DNA from: PALSA-607 sp036501485
GTDB lineage: Bacteria; Actinomycetota; Actinomycetes; Acidothermales; Acidothermaceae
DNA: 64,000 nt
Direction: 5' to 3'
Assembly (NCBI GenBank): GCA_036501485.1
Contig: DASYAG010000096.1
Location: forward strand, 43,323 to 107,322
Shown: one piece after another, positions 16,083-24,851 of the stretch
How positions within the stretch are numbered: position 1 is the stretch's first letter
Layout: each line of letters opens with the position of its first letter
Notes under the pieces: generated by a model
Database searches by the model: none
What the model was told of the DNA's origin: nothing
The model's input: the letters and a program-made list of their open reading frames with translations, nothing else
Translations under genes and position numbers: made by a program

Positions 16083-18905
16083 TCACCACTCAACCAGCGT
16101 CCAGACCTCGGCGCGGGGTTCGCCTCCGGTGTCGACCGCAGCGAACAACCGAGCCGCTTCCTTGAGGTGCTCGAGAGCGGCCTCCTCGTCACCGGCAGCG
16201 TGCAACAGGTCGGCGAGATTCGTATGCAGCGCAGCGAGCCGGTGCTGGTCGGCGCGCTCGGCTCCGAGCCGAAGCGCCTCGTGTGCCGTCTCCAATGCGT
16301 CGTCGCGCCGACCGAGATCGGCCAAGACGCGCGCGAGATTGTTCAGCGCCGCTACAGCAACCCCCGAGTCGGGCAGCATGCGTGCCTGTTCGATGCTGCC
16401 TCGCAGGCTCGACTCGGCCGCAGCCAGATCACCCGTTGAGGCCGACACCATGCCAAGCACGTCGAGAGCCTGGGCTGTGGCCATCGCATCGTGCACTGGC
16501 TCGGCCATCGCCACTGCGCTCGAGGCGAGCTCGCGTGCGGCTGCCACGTCACCCCGCCGGTACGCGAGAAGCGCACGATCCGCGTTAATCCTGGCCAGCA
16601 GGGCGCCGGGTTCGACGGTGCCGTCCTCGTTCAGCAGCTCGATCGCCGCACGCAAGTGGTCGTCAGCTACCGCCCAATCGCCAAGCCGGTGATGCACTTC
16701 GGCAAGTTTGTGCTCCACGCCTGCGCTGAACGACACGTCAGACGCCAAACCCGCCGCGCTCTCGTACGCGCCGATCGCCTCTGTGTAGCGGCCGAGGTCA
16801 ACCAGCACGCCGCCCGTCGACGCCCATACATCCGCAGGTGAGTAGCCCAACGCGAGCGCGCGGGCAAGATCGGAGTACGCCTGCTCGTGCGCGTAGAGGG
16901 CGCGCGATCGCGCCGCTGCACGCCACCACCAAGCAGCAGCTTCGACGTCCCGTCCGGATTGTTCGAAGTGGTGCGCCACAACCGCCGCTGAGACAGCCGA
17001 AGCTGGGTCTCGTTCGTGACGGCGCGACAACGCGTCGGCAGCGCGGCCGTGCAGCAGTCGACGCCGGGCAAACGTCGTCCGTTCGAAAACGACCCGCCGC
17101 AGGGCCTCGAACGGGAAGTCGTAGGCAACGCCTTCGCTCCCAGCCGCCGCACTTTCCTCGAGCAACCGGTACCGGATCGCCTCGTCGAGGGCGTCGGAGG
17201 TCTCGGCATCACTGCGGCCGCTGACCGACCGAACCAGGTCGGCATCGAACCTGCCTTGCAACACTGCCGCCGCTGATACGACCTGAACCGTGGTCTCTTG
17301 CACCGCATCGATGCGACTCTCCAGCAGGTCGCGAACACCTGCTGGTGGGCTCTCGACGGTGCCATCTTGCGCCGCGCGGATGTACTCCAGGACCAGCAAC
17401 GGCAAGCCGCGCGTTTCCGCGAGAAGGCGCACAGAGTCGAGTTGTGTCGACGACGACGCGAGTAACGCGGTGATCTCAATCAGGCCGAACGGCTCGATCG
17501 GAATTATCAATGCGACGCCGTCGGCAACCGCGTCGGCGATCGTTGCGCGCAGACCAGCCAAGCGCCCGGCGTTTTCCGGCGCCCACGTCAGCGCGAGGCG
17601 AATCGGCAGTTCGGCCAGCCGGTTGATGAGGTAGCCCAGCACGCTCAACGTCGCATCATCGGCCCAGTGCGTGTCGTCGATGACGAACACAGACGGGCGC
17701 CCTGACTCTGCCGAAGCGGCAACCAGCGTGGTCGCCACGGCGCTAAAGAGACGGGTCAAGCCGGCCGTACTCGTGACAGCCTCCGCCGGGTCCGGTGCCC
17801 CAGCCGAGAACCCTGGAACCAGCCGCGCAATCTCCAGAGCAACGTGCGCAGGCACGCTGACCGCGATCGCGGGTTGACGACGAAGCACTTGCAGAAGAAG
17901 GTCCGTGAGCACGGTGAACGGCAGATTCGTCTCGCCCTGATGTGCACGAACGACGAACGCGCTCGCGTCGACTCGACTCGCTCGCGCCGACAACTCAGCA
18001 ACCAGCCGCGTCTTGCCCGAACCCGTTTCGCCAACGAGCGCAATCAGTCGGCCGTTGGAGCCGTCAGCCAGCAGCACAGACTCCAGCGCCGCCAGCTGAG
18101 TAGCGCGTCCGACGAAGCCGTCGGCCACGTCAGACGGCGGCAATGCAACGACAGCAGGCCGGACGACGAGGGGTGCCGGTCGCGTCGATCCCGCGAGACG
18201 GCCCGAGCGGATGTCGTCGTACAGAGCAGTGGTCTCGCGAAGCGGTGCCACTCCCAGCTCGTCGGCGAGGGCCCGGACGCATTCGCGGTATTGCCGAAGC
18301 GCCGCCGACCGCTGACCCGTCATGGCGAGCACCCGAATGGTCGCCTGCTGGGCGGGCTCGTGAAGCATGTCGAGCGCAACCCATCGGCGCGCGAGTTCCA
18401 ATGCCTCATCGAGTTCGCCGTCGGCGACACGGGCGGTGACCAATGCCTCGAGAGCGGTGCTCAGACGTTGTCTGAGGTCATCGGCAGTCGAGTTCTGCCA
18501 GTCGTCGAAATCTGGACTGTCGCGAACGGCGAACCCGGTCAGAAAGTCGCCGCGGTAGAGCTCGCACGCCTTGCCCAAAGCTCCGACGTCACCAGCTGCC
18601 AGGAGCCGACGAAACTCCACAGCGTCGACGCTGACCAGGCGTTCGTCCAACGCGATCGTCGTGCGGCTGACGACGAGTGCGTCGCCTACGCCGGCGGCCG
18701 TCACAGAGACGGTGCGCCGCAACGCGCCGCGCGCCCGTTCATCATCGGAGTCCGGCCACAGCATCACCGCTAGCCGCTCGCGGCTCAGTGGCTGCTCGGC
18801 CATTGAAACAAGCGCGACGAGAGCGACTGCCTTCCGCGTGTCGAAGTGGACCGGTCGGCCGTCGAATTCGATGTGGGGAGGCCCGAGCAGGGCCACGTTC
18901 AGCAC
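16083..18905 (-). CDS. SARP-type regulator with BTAD, AAA ATPase and TPR domains
   Basis: The start is a GTG with GGAGGG six bases upstream; an open frame running further upstream is not needed. The 940-residue product begins with an OmpR-like DNA-binding domain (VALLGPPHIEFDG to about residue 95), then a bacterial transcriptional activation domain (to about 245), then an AAA/NACHT-like ATPase with Walker A GETGSGKTRL and Walker B VFVIDDTHWADD. A long helical tetratricopeptide region fills the C terminus. This is the AfsR/large-SARP architecture, an ATP-dependent transcription activator. It is convergent with the surface-protein gene (7 bases between stops) and divergent from the partner-switch operon. 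Its targets are unknown. Confidence 0.9.
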   Translation of the reverse strand: MLNVALLGPPHIEFDGRPVHFDTRKAVALVALVSMAEQPLSRERLAVMLWPDSDDERARGALRRTVSVTAAGVGDALVVSRTTIALDERLVSVDAVEFRRLLAAGDVGALGKACELYRGDFLTGFAVRDSPDFDDWQNSTADDLRQRLSTALEALVTARVADGELDEALELARRWVALDMLHEPAQQATIRVLAMTGQRSAALRQYRECVRALADELGVAPLRETTALYDDIRSGRLAGSTRPAPLVVRPAVVALPPSDVADGFVGRATQLAALESVLLADGSNGRLIALVGETGSGKTRLVAELSARASRVDASAFVVRAHQGETNLPFTVLTDLLLQVLRRQPAIAVSVPAHVALEIARLVPGFSAGAPDPAEAVTSTAGLTRLFSAVATTLVAASAESGRPSVFVIDDTHWADDATLSVLGYLINRLAELPIRLALTWAPENAGRLAGLRATIADAVADGVALIIPIEPFGLIEITALLASSSTQLDSVRLLAETRGLPLLVLEYIRAAQDGTVESPPAGVRDLLESRIDAVQETTVQVVSAAAVLQGRFDADLVRSVSGRSDAETSDALDEAIRYRLLEESAAAGSEGVAYDFPFEALRRVVFERTTFARRRLLHGRAADALSRRHERDPASAVSAAVVAHHFEQSGRDVEAAAWWWRAAARSRALYAHEQAYSDLARALALGYSPADVWASTGGVLVDLGRYTEAIGAYESAAGLASDVSFSAGVEHKLAEVHHRLGDWAVADDHLRAAIELLNEDGTVEPGALLARINADRALLAYRRGDVAAARELASSAVAMAEPVHDAMATAQALDVLGMVSASTGDLAAAESSLRGSIEQARMLPDSGVAVAALNNLARVLADLGRRDDALETAHEALRLGAERADQHRLAALHTNLADLLHAAGDEEAALEHLKEAARLFAAVDTGGEPRAEVWTLVEW

Positions 18906-19081
18906 CTGGCGCCCTCCCAGACAAATCGAGGCTGACTGTGATCGAGGCTGACTGTGACGGTAATCCGAAATCTCGCGATGACCGTAACGCTTTCGGAACG
19001 CTGTGCCGCCACAGTGGTCCTCAACGAGCCGACAAGAGACATCGGCCCGGGCCGAGAAGCCACCCAGCTGGGGAGGAATTG

Positions 19082-19189
19082 ATGGAGCCGATCTGCGCAG
19101 ATGTGCCGCCCACGGTCCTACGCTGGTCGCCTTCGATGCCGCCTTCCACCTGCAGTTTCGCAACCTGCAACGTCAGAGTGGGGTCCTGA
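19082..19189 (+). CDS. Possible 35-residue leader ORF coupled to the phosphatase gene
   Basis: This small frame begins at an ATG preceded by GGGGAGGAATTG, the best ribosome-binding site in the region, and ends in a TGA that overlaps the ATG of the phosphatase gene as TGATG. The peptide MEPICADVPPTV onward contains three cysteines and no recognisable domain. It may be a coupling leader peptide. Alternatively it may mark a frameshift in a longer N terminus of the phosphatase. The phosphatase ATG has only a weak GTGGGG element of its own, so coupling would matter. Confidence 0.45.
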   Translation: MEPICADVPPTVLRWSPSMPPSTCSFATCNVRVGS

Positions 19190-20445
19190 TGGCTGAGTCC
19201 CTCCTGTCGCACCACGCCGAGCCCGATACTGACGGTGATCTCACAGAGGTCACCGTCATGGGCGCACCCGATGCGCCTCCGGACCAGGAAGCCCGCCGCT
19301 CCCGGCTGGCTCGCCTGCGTCGGCGCACCGGAGCAACGCCGCTGCCTGAGACCGCGGCTCCGGTCCACGCCGGGCCGTCGTTCGCGATCGCCCAGAACGA
19401 CCCGATCCTCGGCTATTGCCAGAGCGCCGACGGCCCGGTCGACATCACCGATCTCGTGCTCGACTCCCCTGGTCTGGTGGCGATGCGGGCAGCTGGCGTC
19501 GTGCTCGTGGTCCCGCTCGTGTCGTCCGGCGAATTGATTGGGCTGCTGCATCTGGGGCCTCGGCTTTCGGAGCGCGATTACTCCACCGATGACCGGCACC
19601 TCCTCGACTCACTCGCCGGCCACGCGGCGCCGGCGATCCGGGTCGGTCAACTGGTGCTTGAGCAGCAGGCCGAGGCCCGCCAGCGTGAGCGCATCGAGCA
19701 AGAACTCAAGGTCGCTCAACTCATTCAGCAGCAATTCCTGCCCAAGGAACTCCCTGACCTGCCGAGCTGGACCGTGGCGGCTTTCTACCGACCCGCCCGC
19801 CAGGTCGGCGGCGACTTTTACGACTTCATCCCGCTGCGCGACGGCCGGGTCATGGTCGTGGTCGGGGACGTCACCGACAAGGGCGTTCCGGCCGCGCTCG
19901 TCATGGCGAGCACGCACTCACTGCTGCGATCGACGGCTCCCGAGCTGACCTCGCCAGGCGCGGTGTTGGCCCACGTGAATGACCTGCTCTGCCACGACAT
20001 GCCGAACGCGATGTTCGTGACCTGCTTGGCATTGCTCCTCGACCCCAAGAGCGGCGCGATCGAATACGCCAACGCCGGCCACGACCTGCCGTTCCTGCGC
20101 ACGGCGGACGGCGTGGTCGAACTGAAGGCCCGCGGCATGCCGCTGGGTCTCATGACCGGCATGGAGTACGAACAAAAGACGGCCGAGCTACAAACCGGCG
20201 ATTGTCTGTTGCTGCATAGCGACGGGCTCGCAGAGGCGCACAGTCCTACGCGGGAGATGTTCGGTTTTCCGCGGGTCGGTGAAGTGGTCGGCCGCGGCCT
20301 GTCTGGTGAGGCGCTCATCGATCTGTGCCTGTCGGAACTCGACCGGTTCACGGGCCCAGATCACGAGCAAGAAGACGACATCACGCTGGTCAGTCTGCAA
20401 CGAACCGGCGGATCGCGGTTCGTCGATCTCGGGGACCGAACGTGA
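19189..20445 (+). CDS. GAF-domain PP2C-type serine phosphatase (RsbU/SpoIIE family)
   Basis: This predicted activator of a partner-switching module dephosphorylates STAS anti-anti-sigma proteins. The 418-residue product has a GAF-like segment (VVLVVPLVSSGELIGLLHLG), a coiled linker rich in Gln/Glu/Arg, and a C-terminal PP2C domain. The metal-binding aspartates are in QVGGDFYDF and VVGDVTDKG, with NAGHDLPFL, LHSDGLAEA and EDDITLV further on. The ATG at 19189 is chosen because homology to the family begins shortly after it. Its stop overlaps the next gene's GTG, so phosphatase and kinase are translated as a unit. Confidence 0.9.
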   Translation: MAESLLSHHAEPDTDGDLTEVTVMGAPDAPPDQEARRSRLARLRRRTGATPLPETAAPVHAGPSFAIAQNDPILGYCQSADGPVDITDLVLDSPGLVAMRAAGVVLVVPLVSSGELIGLLHLGPRLSERDYSTDDRHLLDSLAGHAAPAIRVGQLVLEQQAEARQRERIEQELKVAQLIQQQFLPKELPDLPSWTVAAFYRPARQVGGDFYDFIPLRDGRVMVVVGDVTDKGVPAALVMASTHSLLRSTAPELTSPGAVLAHVNDLLCHDMPNAMFVTCLALLLDPKSGAIEYANAGHDLPFLRTADGVVELKARGMPLGLMTGMEYEQKTAELQTGDCLLLHSDGLAEAHSPTREMFGFPRVGEVVGRGLSGEALIDLCLSELDRFTGPDHEQEDDITLVSLQRTGGSRFVDLGDRT

Positions 20446-20930
20446 CCAGCAACCGGGCGGAGGAGACACCCCAACTGCTCGCGGCTTTCACCGTGGCGAG
20501 CGAGCCCGGAAACGAGCGGGTAGCCCTGCGCGAGGTCGCTGCTGCAGCAGCCGATTGCGGCTTAACCAAGGATCAGATGGAGCGGCTCAAGACCGCGGTC
20601 GCCGAGGCAACGATGAACGCAATCGAGCACGGTAACGAGAACCGTGCGGAGATCCCGGTCGACATCGCCGTGATGCGAACACTCGACGCTGTCGCGGTCA
20701 CGATCACTGACAGGGGCGGCGACCGCGCCGACCATGTTGAACGCGAGATTCCTGACATCGAGTTGAAGCTGCGCGGTGAGCAGCGACCTCGCGGTTGGGG
20801 CTTGTTCCTCCTGCAGAACATGGTCGATGGCATGGAGGTGTCAACGCACGGCGCACTGCACACCGTGCGGTTGACGATGCGCACAGGTGGAGACGACGAA
20901 GAAGGAGCGCGCCATGCCGAGCAGCTGTGA
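20442..20930 (+). CDS. RsbW-like anti-sigma factor serine kinase (HATPase)
   Basis: The 162-residue product is a GHKL-fold ATP-binding protein. The N-box is EATMNAIEHGNEN and the G-box segment GWGLFLLQNMVDGMEV. Proteins of this type bind a sigma factor or other partner and phosphorylate STAS antagonists. The GTG start sits in the GTGA overlap with the phosphatase stop; longer frames upstream lie inside that gene. Its 3' end overlaps the first STAS gene by 17 bases. No sigma factor gene is present in the window, so the released target is unknown. Confidence 0.88.
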   Translation: MTSNRAEETPQLLAAFTVASEPGNERVALREVAAAAADCGLTKDQMERLKTAVAEATMNAIEHGNENRAEIPVDIAVMRTLDAVAVTITDRGGDRADHVEREIPDIELKLRGEQRPRGWGLFLLQNMVDGMEVSTHGALHTVRLTMRTGGDDEEGARHAEQL

Positions 20931-21264
20931 AGTAGACGTTCGACGGCTTCCGGGCACCGTCGTGTTGGTGATCCGCGGCGAGATCGATTCAAGTGCATCG
21001 CAACCATTGCAGTTGGCCTACGCAGGAACGCTCGGACCTGACATGGCGACTCGCGTCGTCCTTGACTTCACCGCGGTCGACTACATGAACTCGACCGGCA
21101 TCGCCTTGATCGTGGGCATCCTCGCGCAGGCCCGCGCTGAACACCGCACGGTAGCCGCCAGTGGACTGTCCGAGCACTATCGCCAGATCTTCGAGATTAC
21201 CCGGCTGTCTGACTTCATCGAGATGTTCGCCGACGTCGACGAAGCGATTGCCATCACCAGTTAG
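20914..21264 (+). CDS. STAS anti-sigma factor antagonist (first copy)
   Basis: The 116-residue product is a single STAS domain: TVVLVIRGEIDSS, VVLDFTAVDYMNSTGIALI and SEHYRQIFEITRLSDFI. The serine of YMNSTG is the position phosphorylated by RsbW-type kinases. The start ATG follows AAGGAG by seven bases. It overlaps the kinase gene, so it is probably produced together with its kinase and phosphatase. The paralogue at 21348 shares the SxHYRQIFExTRL segment. Confidence 0.9.
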   Translation: MPSSCEVDVRRLPGTVVLVIRGEIDSSASQPLQLAYAGTLGPDMATRVVLDFTAVDYMNSTGIALIVGILAQARAEHRTVAASGLSEHYRQIFEITRLSDFIEMFADVDEAIAITS

Positions 21265-21270
21265 TCGCTT

Positions 21271-21323
21271 CGACCAAGTCACTGTTTATTGCGACTAAGT
21301 CATCACCATCGCCACTAAGTCAT
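21271..21323 (+). repeat. Three imperfect direct repeats phased by about 20 bp
   Basis: CGACCAAGTCAC, CGACTAAGTCAT and CCACTAAGTCAT begin at 21271, 21292 and 21312, so they are spaced 21 and 20 bases apart, about two helical turns. They fill the gap between the two STAS genes. The phasing resembles a regulator binding array on one DNA face. No promoter was confidently placed. Confidence 0.55.
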
Positions 21324-21347
21324 TGCTCCGTCTTGAGGGGAAGAATC

Positions 21348-21707
21348 ATGGAAGCTCCAACAGTGAGCATGGACGTGCGTCACGTAGCGACCGGCACCGC
21401 GGTAGTCGACATCGTCGGCGAGGTGACCGCCGCGTGCGAGCCGATTCTGATGTCGGCCTACCAGCAGGTGAGTGACAACGACACGCAACGCGTCGTGCTC
21501 AACTTCACCGACCTCGAATACATGAACAGCGGTGGCATCGGGATGCTCGTGACGTTACTTGTACGCACGAACCGTCAACGGCAACAACTGTCGGCTTACG
21601 GCTTGTCGCAGCACTACAGGCAAATCTTCGAACTGACCCGGCTCGACGAGGCCATCACCATCTTCGATGACGAAACGGCTGCACTCGCAGCCCTCACCAC
21701 CAGGTGA
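21348..21707 (+). CDS. STAS anti-sigma factor antagonist (second copy)
   Basis: The 119-residue STAS protein has VVDIVGEVTAACEP, VVLNFTDLEYMNSGGIGML and LSQHYRQIFELTRLDEAI. The candidate phospho-serine is in YMNSGG. The start ATG follows GAGGGGAAG. It is clearly paralogous to the gene at 20914 but diverged. A single kinase with two antagonists suggests two inputs or a decoy. The next gene starts 10 bases downstream. Confidence 0.9.
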   Translation: MEAPTVSMDVRHVATGTAVVDIVGEVTAACEPILMSAYQQVSDNDTQRVVLNFTDLEYMNSGGIGMLVTLLVRTNRQRQQLSAYGLSQHYRQIFELTRLDEAITIFDDETAALAALTTR

Positions 21708-21717
21708 AGAGGAAGAC

Positions 21718-22449
21718 ATGAGAAGTGACCAGCAGAACTGGGCGGCCAACGTCCAGCGGCTCACAGTCGAGAAGCGCGATGGCGTCCGCGGTACGAATGT
21801 CGCCGGCCGTCGGCTCACCGGACCGATCCAGGGTTTCGGAAAGATGTGGCAGAAGACATACGTGACGTCGCTAGGACGTGACGTGACTCCGGAGCACGCG
21901 ATCGGCGAATGGCGTGCGCACTTCGCGGATTACTGGCCCAAAGGAAATCGCTTCGCCGGCGGCCTGACCGGTCTCAATCCCGGAGACGTGGCGCTGATCG
22001 ACATGTCCCTTGCCCCGGGCGCACCTCGCCTGTCGACCGGCGTGATGGTGCTTTACGCCGACGAGCAGTCGTTCACGTTCATGACCCCCCAAGGTCACAT
22101 GTTCGCCGGTTGGATCACTTTCAGTGCCGAGCGGACGGCGACGGGTACGACGAACTTGCAGGCGCAGGTCTTGTTGCGGGCGAACGATCCAATCTACGAG
22201 CTCGCGTTGATGTTCGGCGGCCATCGCAAGGAGAACAAGTTCTGGGACCAGACACTGACGTCGGTGGCGCGCCATGTCGGAGTCGCCGACCCGGTTGTCG
22301 AGGCGAACGTCGTGTGTGTCGACAGCAGCCGGCAGTGGCGGCACTGGACTAACGTGTGGCACAACGCCGCAATCCGCAGTCTCTTCCAATCGGGAGTACG
22401 CATCGTGACAGCACCGTTCCGGCGGTTGCGCGCCAAACCGCATGGGTGA
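21718..22449 (+). CDS. Conserved protein of unknown function in the partner-switch operon
   Basis: The 243-residue product has no signal peptide and no membrane segment. It contains a central beta-rich region (GDVALIDMSLAPGAP, STGVMVLYADEQSFTFMTP, MFAGWITFSAERT) ending in a helix, which resembles the SRPBCC/DUF1990-type lipid-binding fold, but I cannot confirm this by eye. The start ATG follows GAGGAAGAC. It overlaps the CrtI-like gene by eight bases, so it is probably co-translated with that oxidoreductase and may handle the same ligand. The function is unknown. Confidence 0.65.
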   Translation: MRSDQQNWAANVQRLTVEKRDGVRGTNVAGRRLTGPIQGFGKMWQKTYVTSLGRDVTPEHAIGEWRAHFADYWPKGNRFAGGLTGLNPGDVALIDMSLAPGAPRLSTGVMVLYADEQSFTFMTPQGHMFAGWITFSAERTATGTTNLQAQVLLRANDPIYELALMFGGHRKENKFWDQTLTSVARHVGVADPVVEANVVCVDSSRQWRHWTNVWHNAAIRSLFQSGVRIVTAPFRRLRAKPHG

Positions 22450-23869
22450 TGCTCCGGACGCGATCGTCGTCGGGTCGGGGCCGAACGGGCTCGCAGCAGC
22501 TGTCACCCTGGCCGACGCGGGCCTGCGAGTGCACGTTTACGAAGGTGCCGCTGAGCCAGGCGGCGGCGCCCGAACAGAAGAACTGACACTCCCCGGATTC
22601 CGCCACGACGTGTGCTCGGCCGCACACCCGCTCGCGCTCGCCTCACCGTTCTTTCGTCGATTCGACCTGCAGTCGCGCGGGGTCCGGATACTCGAGCCCG
22701 AGGTGCAGTTCGCGCACCCACTCGACGGCGGTCGGGCGGGCTACGTGGTGCGCTCAGTCGACGAGACTGCCAATGCGCTCGGTGCTGACGCGGCGGCATA
22801 TCGTCGCTGGTGCGCGCGCTCGGTGCACTACGCCGATGACGTCGTCGACACCGTGTTGTCGAGTTTGCGGCGTCCACCACGGCACCCCCTGCGAGTCGCC
22901 GGGTTCGGGCTCGCGGCGTTGCAACCGGCGTCCCTCATGGCACGGCACTTTGGCACTGACGAAGCCCGCGGATTGCTTGCGGGTGTCGCCGCGCATTCGA
23001 TGTTGAAGCTGAGCCGCCCACCGAGCGGCGCTGTTGCGCTGCTGCTGACAACCCTCGGCCACTCCGTCGGCTGGCCGGTCATCGAGGGTGGATCGAGCAA
23101 CCTGGTCGCGGCAATGGCGCAAGCGATCGAGGCGGCCGGGGGCGCCGTCTTCACCGATCAATGGGTCACCTCGCTCGATGAGTTGCCCCCGGCGCGTGCA
23201 GTACTGCTCGACGTAACCCCGCGGTCGCTGCTCAAGCTCGGCGGCGATCGCTTGCCATCGGCGTACCGCCGCGCGCTGCGGACTTTCCGCTATGGCGCAG
23301 GCGTATGCAAGGTCGACTTCGCCTTGTCAGCGCCAGTGCCGTGGACGGCGGAGCCCTGCCGGCGTGCGGGGACGGTTCACCTCGGCGGCACATTTGAAGA
23401 GGTCGCGCAAAGCGAGGACGACGTCGCATCGGGCCGCCACACGGAGCGGCCCTATGTGCTCGTCGTGCAGGCCGGTGTGGTCGACGCCACGCGTGCGCCA
23501 GCGGGACAGCACACGTTGTGGACTTACTGTCATGTGCCCGCCGGGTCCACCGTCGACATGAGCGCGCGGATAGAGGCGCAGATCGAACGGTTCGCGCCGG
23601 GCTTTCGCGACCTGGTGCTCGCGAAAGCGGTACGCACTGCGGTGCAGGAAGAGGAACACAATCCGAACTACCCCGGTGGAGACATCGCCTCGGGCGCGCA
23701 GACGCTGTGGCAGACATTCGCCCGCCCGGCGTTGCGCTGGAACCCTTATCGCACGGGCATCCCCGGCGTGTATTTGTGTTCGGCCTCGACTCCCCCTGGC
23801 GCGGGTGTGCACGGGCGATGCGGCGAATTGGCCGCTCAGAGCGCGCTGCGGGAGATCTTCACGGGTTAG
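22442..23869 (+). CDS. FAD-dependent oxidoreductase of the phytoene desaturase (CrtI-like) family
   Basis: The 475-residue flavoprotein has an N-terminal dinucleotide-binding motif IVVGSGPNGLAAAVTLA, then VYEGAAEPGGGARTEE, and the C-terminal segment with GIPGVYLCSASTPPGAGVHG. The family includes carotenoid desaturases, retinol saturases and related amine or lipid oxidases. No phytoene synthase or other carotenoid gene is nearby, so a carotenoid role is not implied. It is the last gene of the operon that starts with the RsbU-like phosphatase, overlapping the preceding gene by eight bases and a convergent small gene by four. Confidence 0.85.
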   Translation: MGDAPDAIVVGSGPNGLAAAVTLADAGLRVHVYEGAAEPGGGARTEELTLPGFRHDVCSAAHPLALASPFFRRFDLQSRGVRILEPEVQFAHPLDGGRAGYVVRSVDETANALGADAAAYRRWCARSVHYADDVVDTVLSSLRRPPRHPLRVAGFGLAALQPASLMARHFGTDEARGLLAGVAAHSMLKLSRPPSGAVALLLTTLGHSVGWPVIEGGSSNLVAAMAQAIEAAGGAVFTDQWVTSLDELPPARAVLLDVTPRSLLKLGGDRLPSAYRRALRTFRYGAGVCKVDFALSAPVPWTAEPCRRAGTVHLGGTFEEVAQSEDDVASGRHTERPYVLVVQAGVVDATRAPAGQHTLWTYCHVPAGSTVDMSARIEAQIERFAPGFRDLVLAKAVRTAVQEEEHNPNYPGGDIASGAQTLWQTFARPALRWNPYRTGIPGVYLCSASTPPGAGVHGRCGELAAQSALREIFTG

Positions 23870-24063
23870 GTCGCGGCGAGCAGTTGCGCGCAGTCCGGGC
23901 ACGCGCTCTCATCAGCGGTGTCGAAGCTCCCGAGGAGGCGGGTCTTGATCGAGCCCGCGCCGCACAAGGCGGTCGGTCCAGCGACTGTCTTCTTCACTGC
24001 GTGCCGCACCTGCGGCCGCGCGGCCGCATCGAGCTGCGCCGTGGCCCCTTGCTCATATCCCAT
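23866..24063 (-). CDS. Small Cys-containing protein of unknown function
   Basis: The 65-residue protein has a GGAAGG ribosome-binding site before its ATG. The C-terminal half TALCGAGSIKTRLLGSF and ESACPDCAQLLAA contains a cysteine followed by a CxxC pair, suggesting a small metal-binding knuckle. Similar short proteins occur in actinobacteria, but I know no function. It lies 24 bases downstream of the rhomboid gene on the same strand and may be cotranscribed. It overlaps the end of the convergent CrtI-like gene. Confidence 0.6.
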   Translation of the reverse strand: MGYEQGATAQLDAAARPQVRHAVKKTVAGPTALCGAGSIKTRLLGSFDTADESACPDCAQLLAAT

Positions 24064-24087
24064 GAAACCTACCTTCCCGGGGCGTAG

Positions 24088-24834
24088 CTACCCCAATCCC
24101 AAGTCGTCGAGTTCCTTGTGCAGCGCCGCTCGTGACGAATCGCCGGTCGAGGCGGCAGCGGGCTTCCCCGACGCCGACCGCGACCTGGGCTCGGCGCCGG
24201 GCTTGCTGGATTTGCTGGGCTTGCTGGAGGTGCGCTGTCGCAGGAGCACGGCGGCTGCAATGCCGCCGATGAGGCCGAACAGATGCGCCTGCCAGCTGAT
24301 ATGCGGATCGTTGGGCAGCACGCCCTGCAGGATCGACCAGTACGTCAGGGCAACGACAATGCCGGCGATGACGTCGAGCAGGTGCCGCTCGACGACCCCG
24401 CGCACGACCACGTAGCCGAAATACCCGAAGACAACGCCGCTCGCCCCTACCTCAAGGGTGTGGGATGCAGAGAACAACCAGCTACCAAGCCCGCTGGTCA
24501 CCACGATGAGCACCGTCACTACAACAAATCGTCGAATACCTCGGTACGCGGCGAAGAACCCCAGAAAGAACAGCGGCGCCGAGTTGGCTTCGATATGTGA
24601 GTAGCTGAAGTGCAGGAGCGGCGCGCTGAAGATGTCGGGCAAGCGCGACGGTTCACGTGCGACGAGCCCGAAGTGCCTGCTCAGCCCGTAGTGGTCGATC
24701 GAGTTCACGATCTGCACTACCCAAAGCACCGCCAGCACGCCGGCCATGACGAACAATGCACTTCTCGCATCGGACAGCGCGCGCTCAGAGTCGGAACGTG
24801 TAGCGACGTCTTTGCGACGCGGACGGAGAGTCAC
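24088..24834 (-). CDS. Rhomboid family intramembrane serine protease
   Basis: The 248-residue membrane protein has about six transmembrane segments. The catalytic serine is in VGASGVVFG and the partner histidine in SWQAHLFGLIGG, giving the Ser-His dyad of rhomboids. PLLHFSYSHIEANS is the conserved N-terminal loop of the family. The C-terminal 60 residues are a Ser/Lys/Pro-rich cytoplasmic tail (SSKPSKSSKPG), absent from minimal rhomboids. Its substrates are unknown. The GTG start is supported by a leaderless promoter. Confidence 0.9.
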   Translation of the reverse strand: MTLRPRRKDVATRSDSERALSDARSALFVMAGVLAVLWVVQIVNSIDHYGLSRHFGLVAREPSRLPDIFSAPLLHFSYSHIEANSAPLFFLGFFAAYRGIRRFVVVTVLIVVTSGLGSWLFSASHTLEVGASGVVFGYFGYVVVRGVVERHLLDVIAGIVVALTYWSILQGVLPNDPHISWQAHLFGLIGGIAAAVLLRQRTSSKPSKSSKPGAEPRSRSASGKPAAASTGDSSRAALHKELDDLGLG

Positions 24835-24840
24835 GCGTCC

Positions 24841-24846
24841 AGCATA
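24841..24846 (-). promoter_or_regulatory. Leaderless -10 box of the rhomboid gene
   Basis: TATGCT lies six bases before the GTG at 24834. Confidence 0.6.
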
Positions 24847-24851
24847 GGTAG

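Noticed and set aside
18906..19163. Longer N terminus for the SARP regulator
   Set aside because: The GTG at 18905 has an excellent GGAGGG, the DNA-binding domain starts immediately after it, and the upstream codons overlap the divergent operon's leader.
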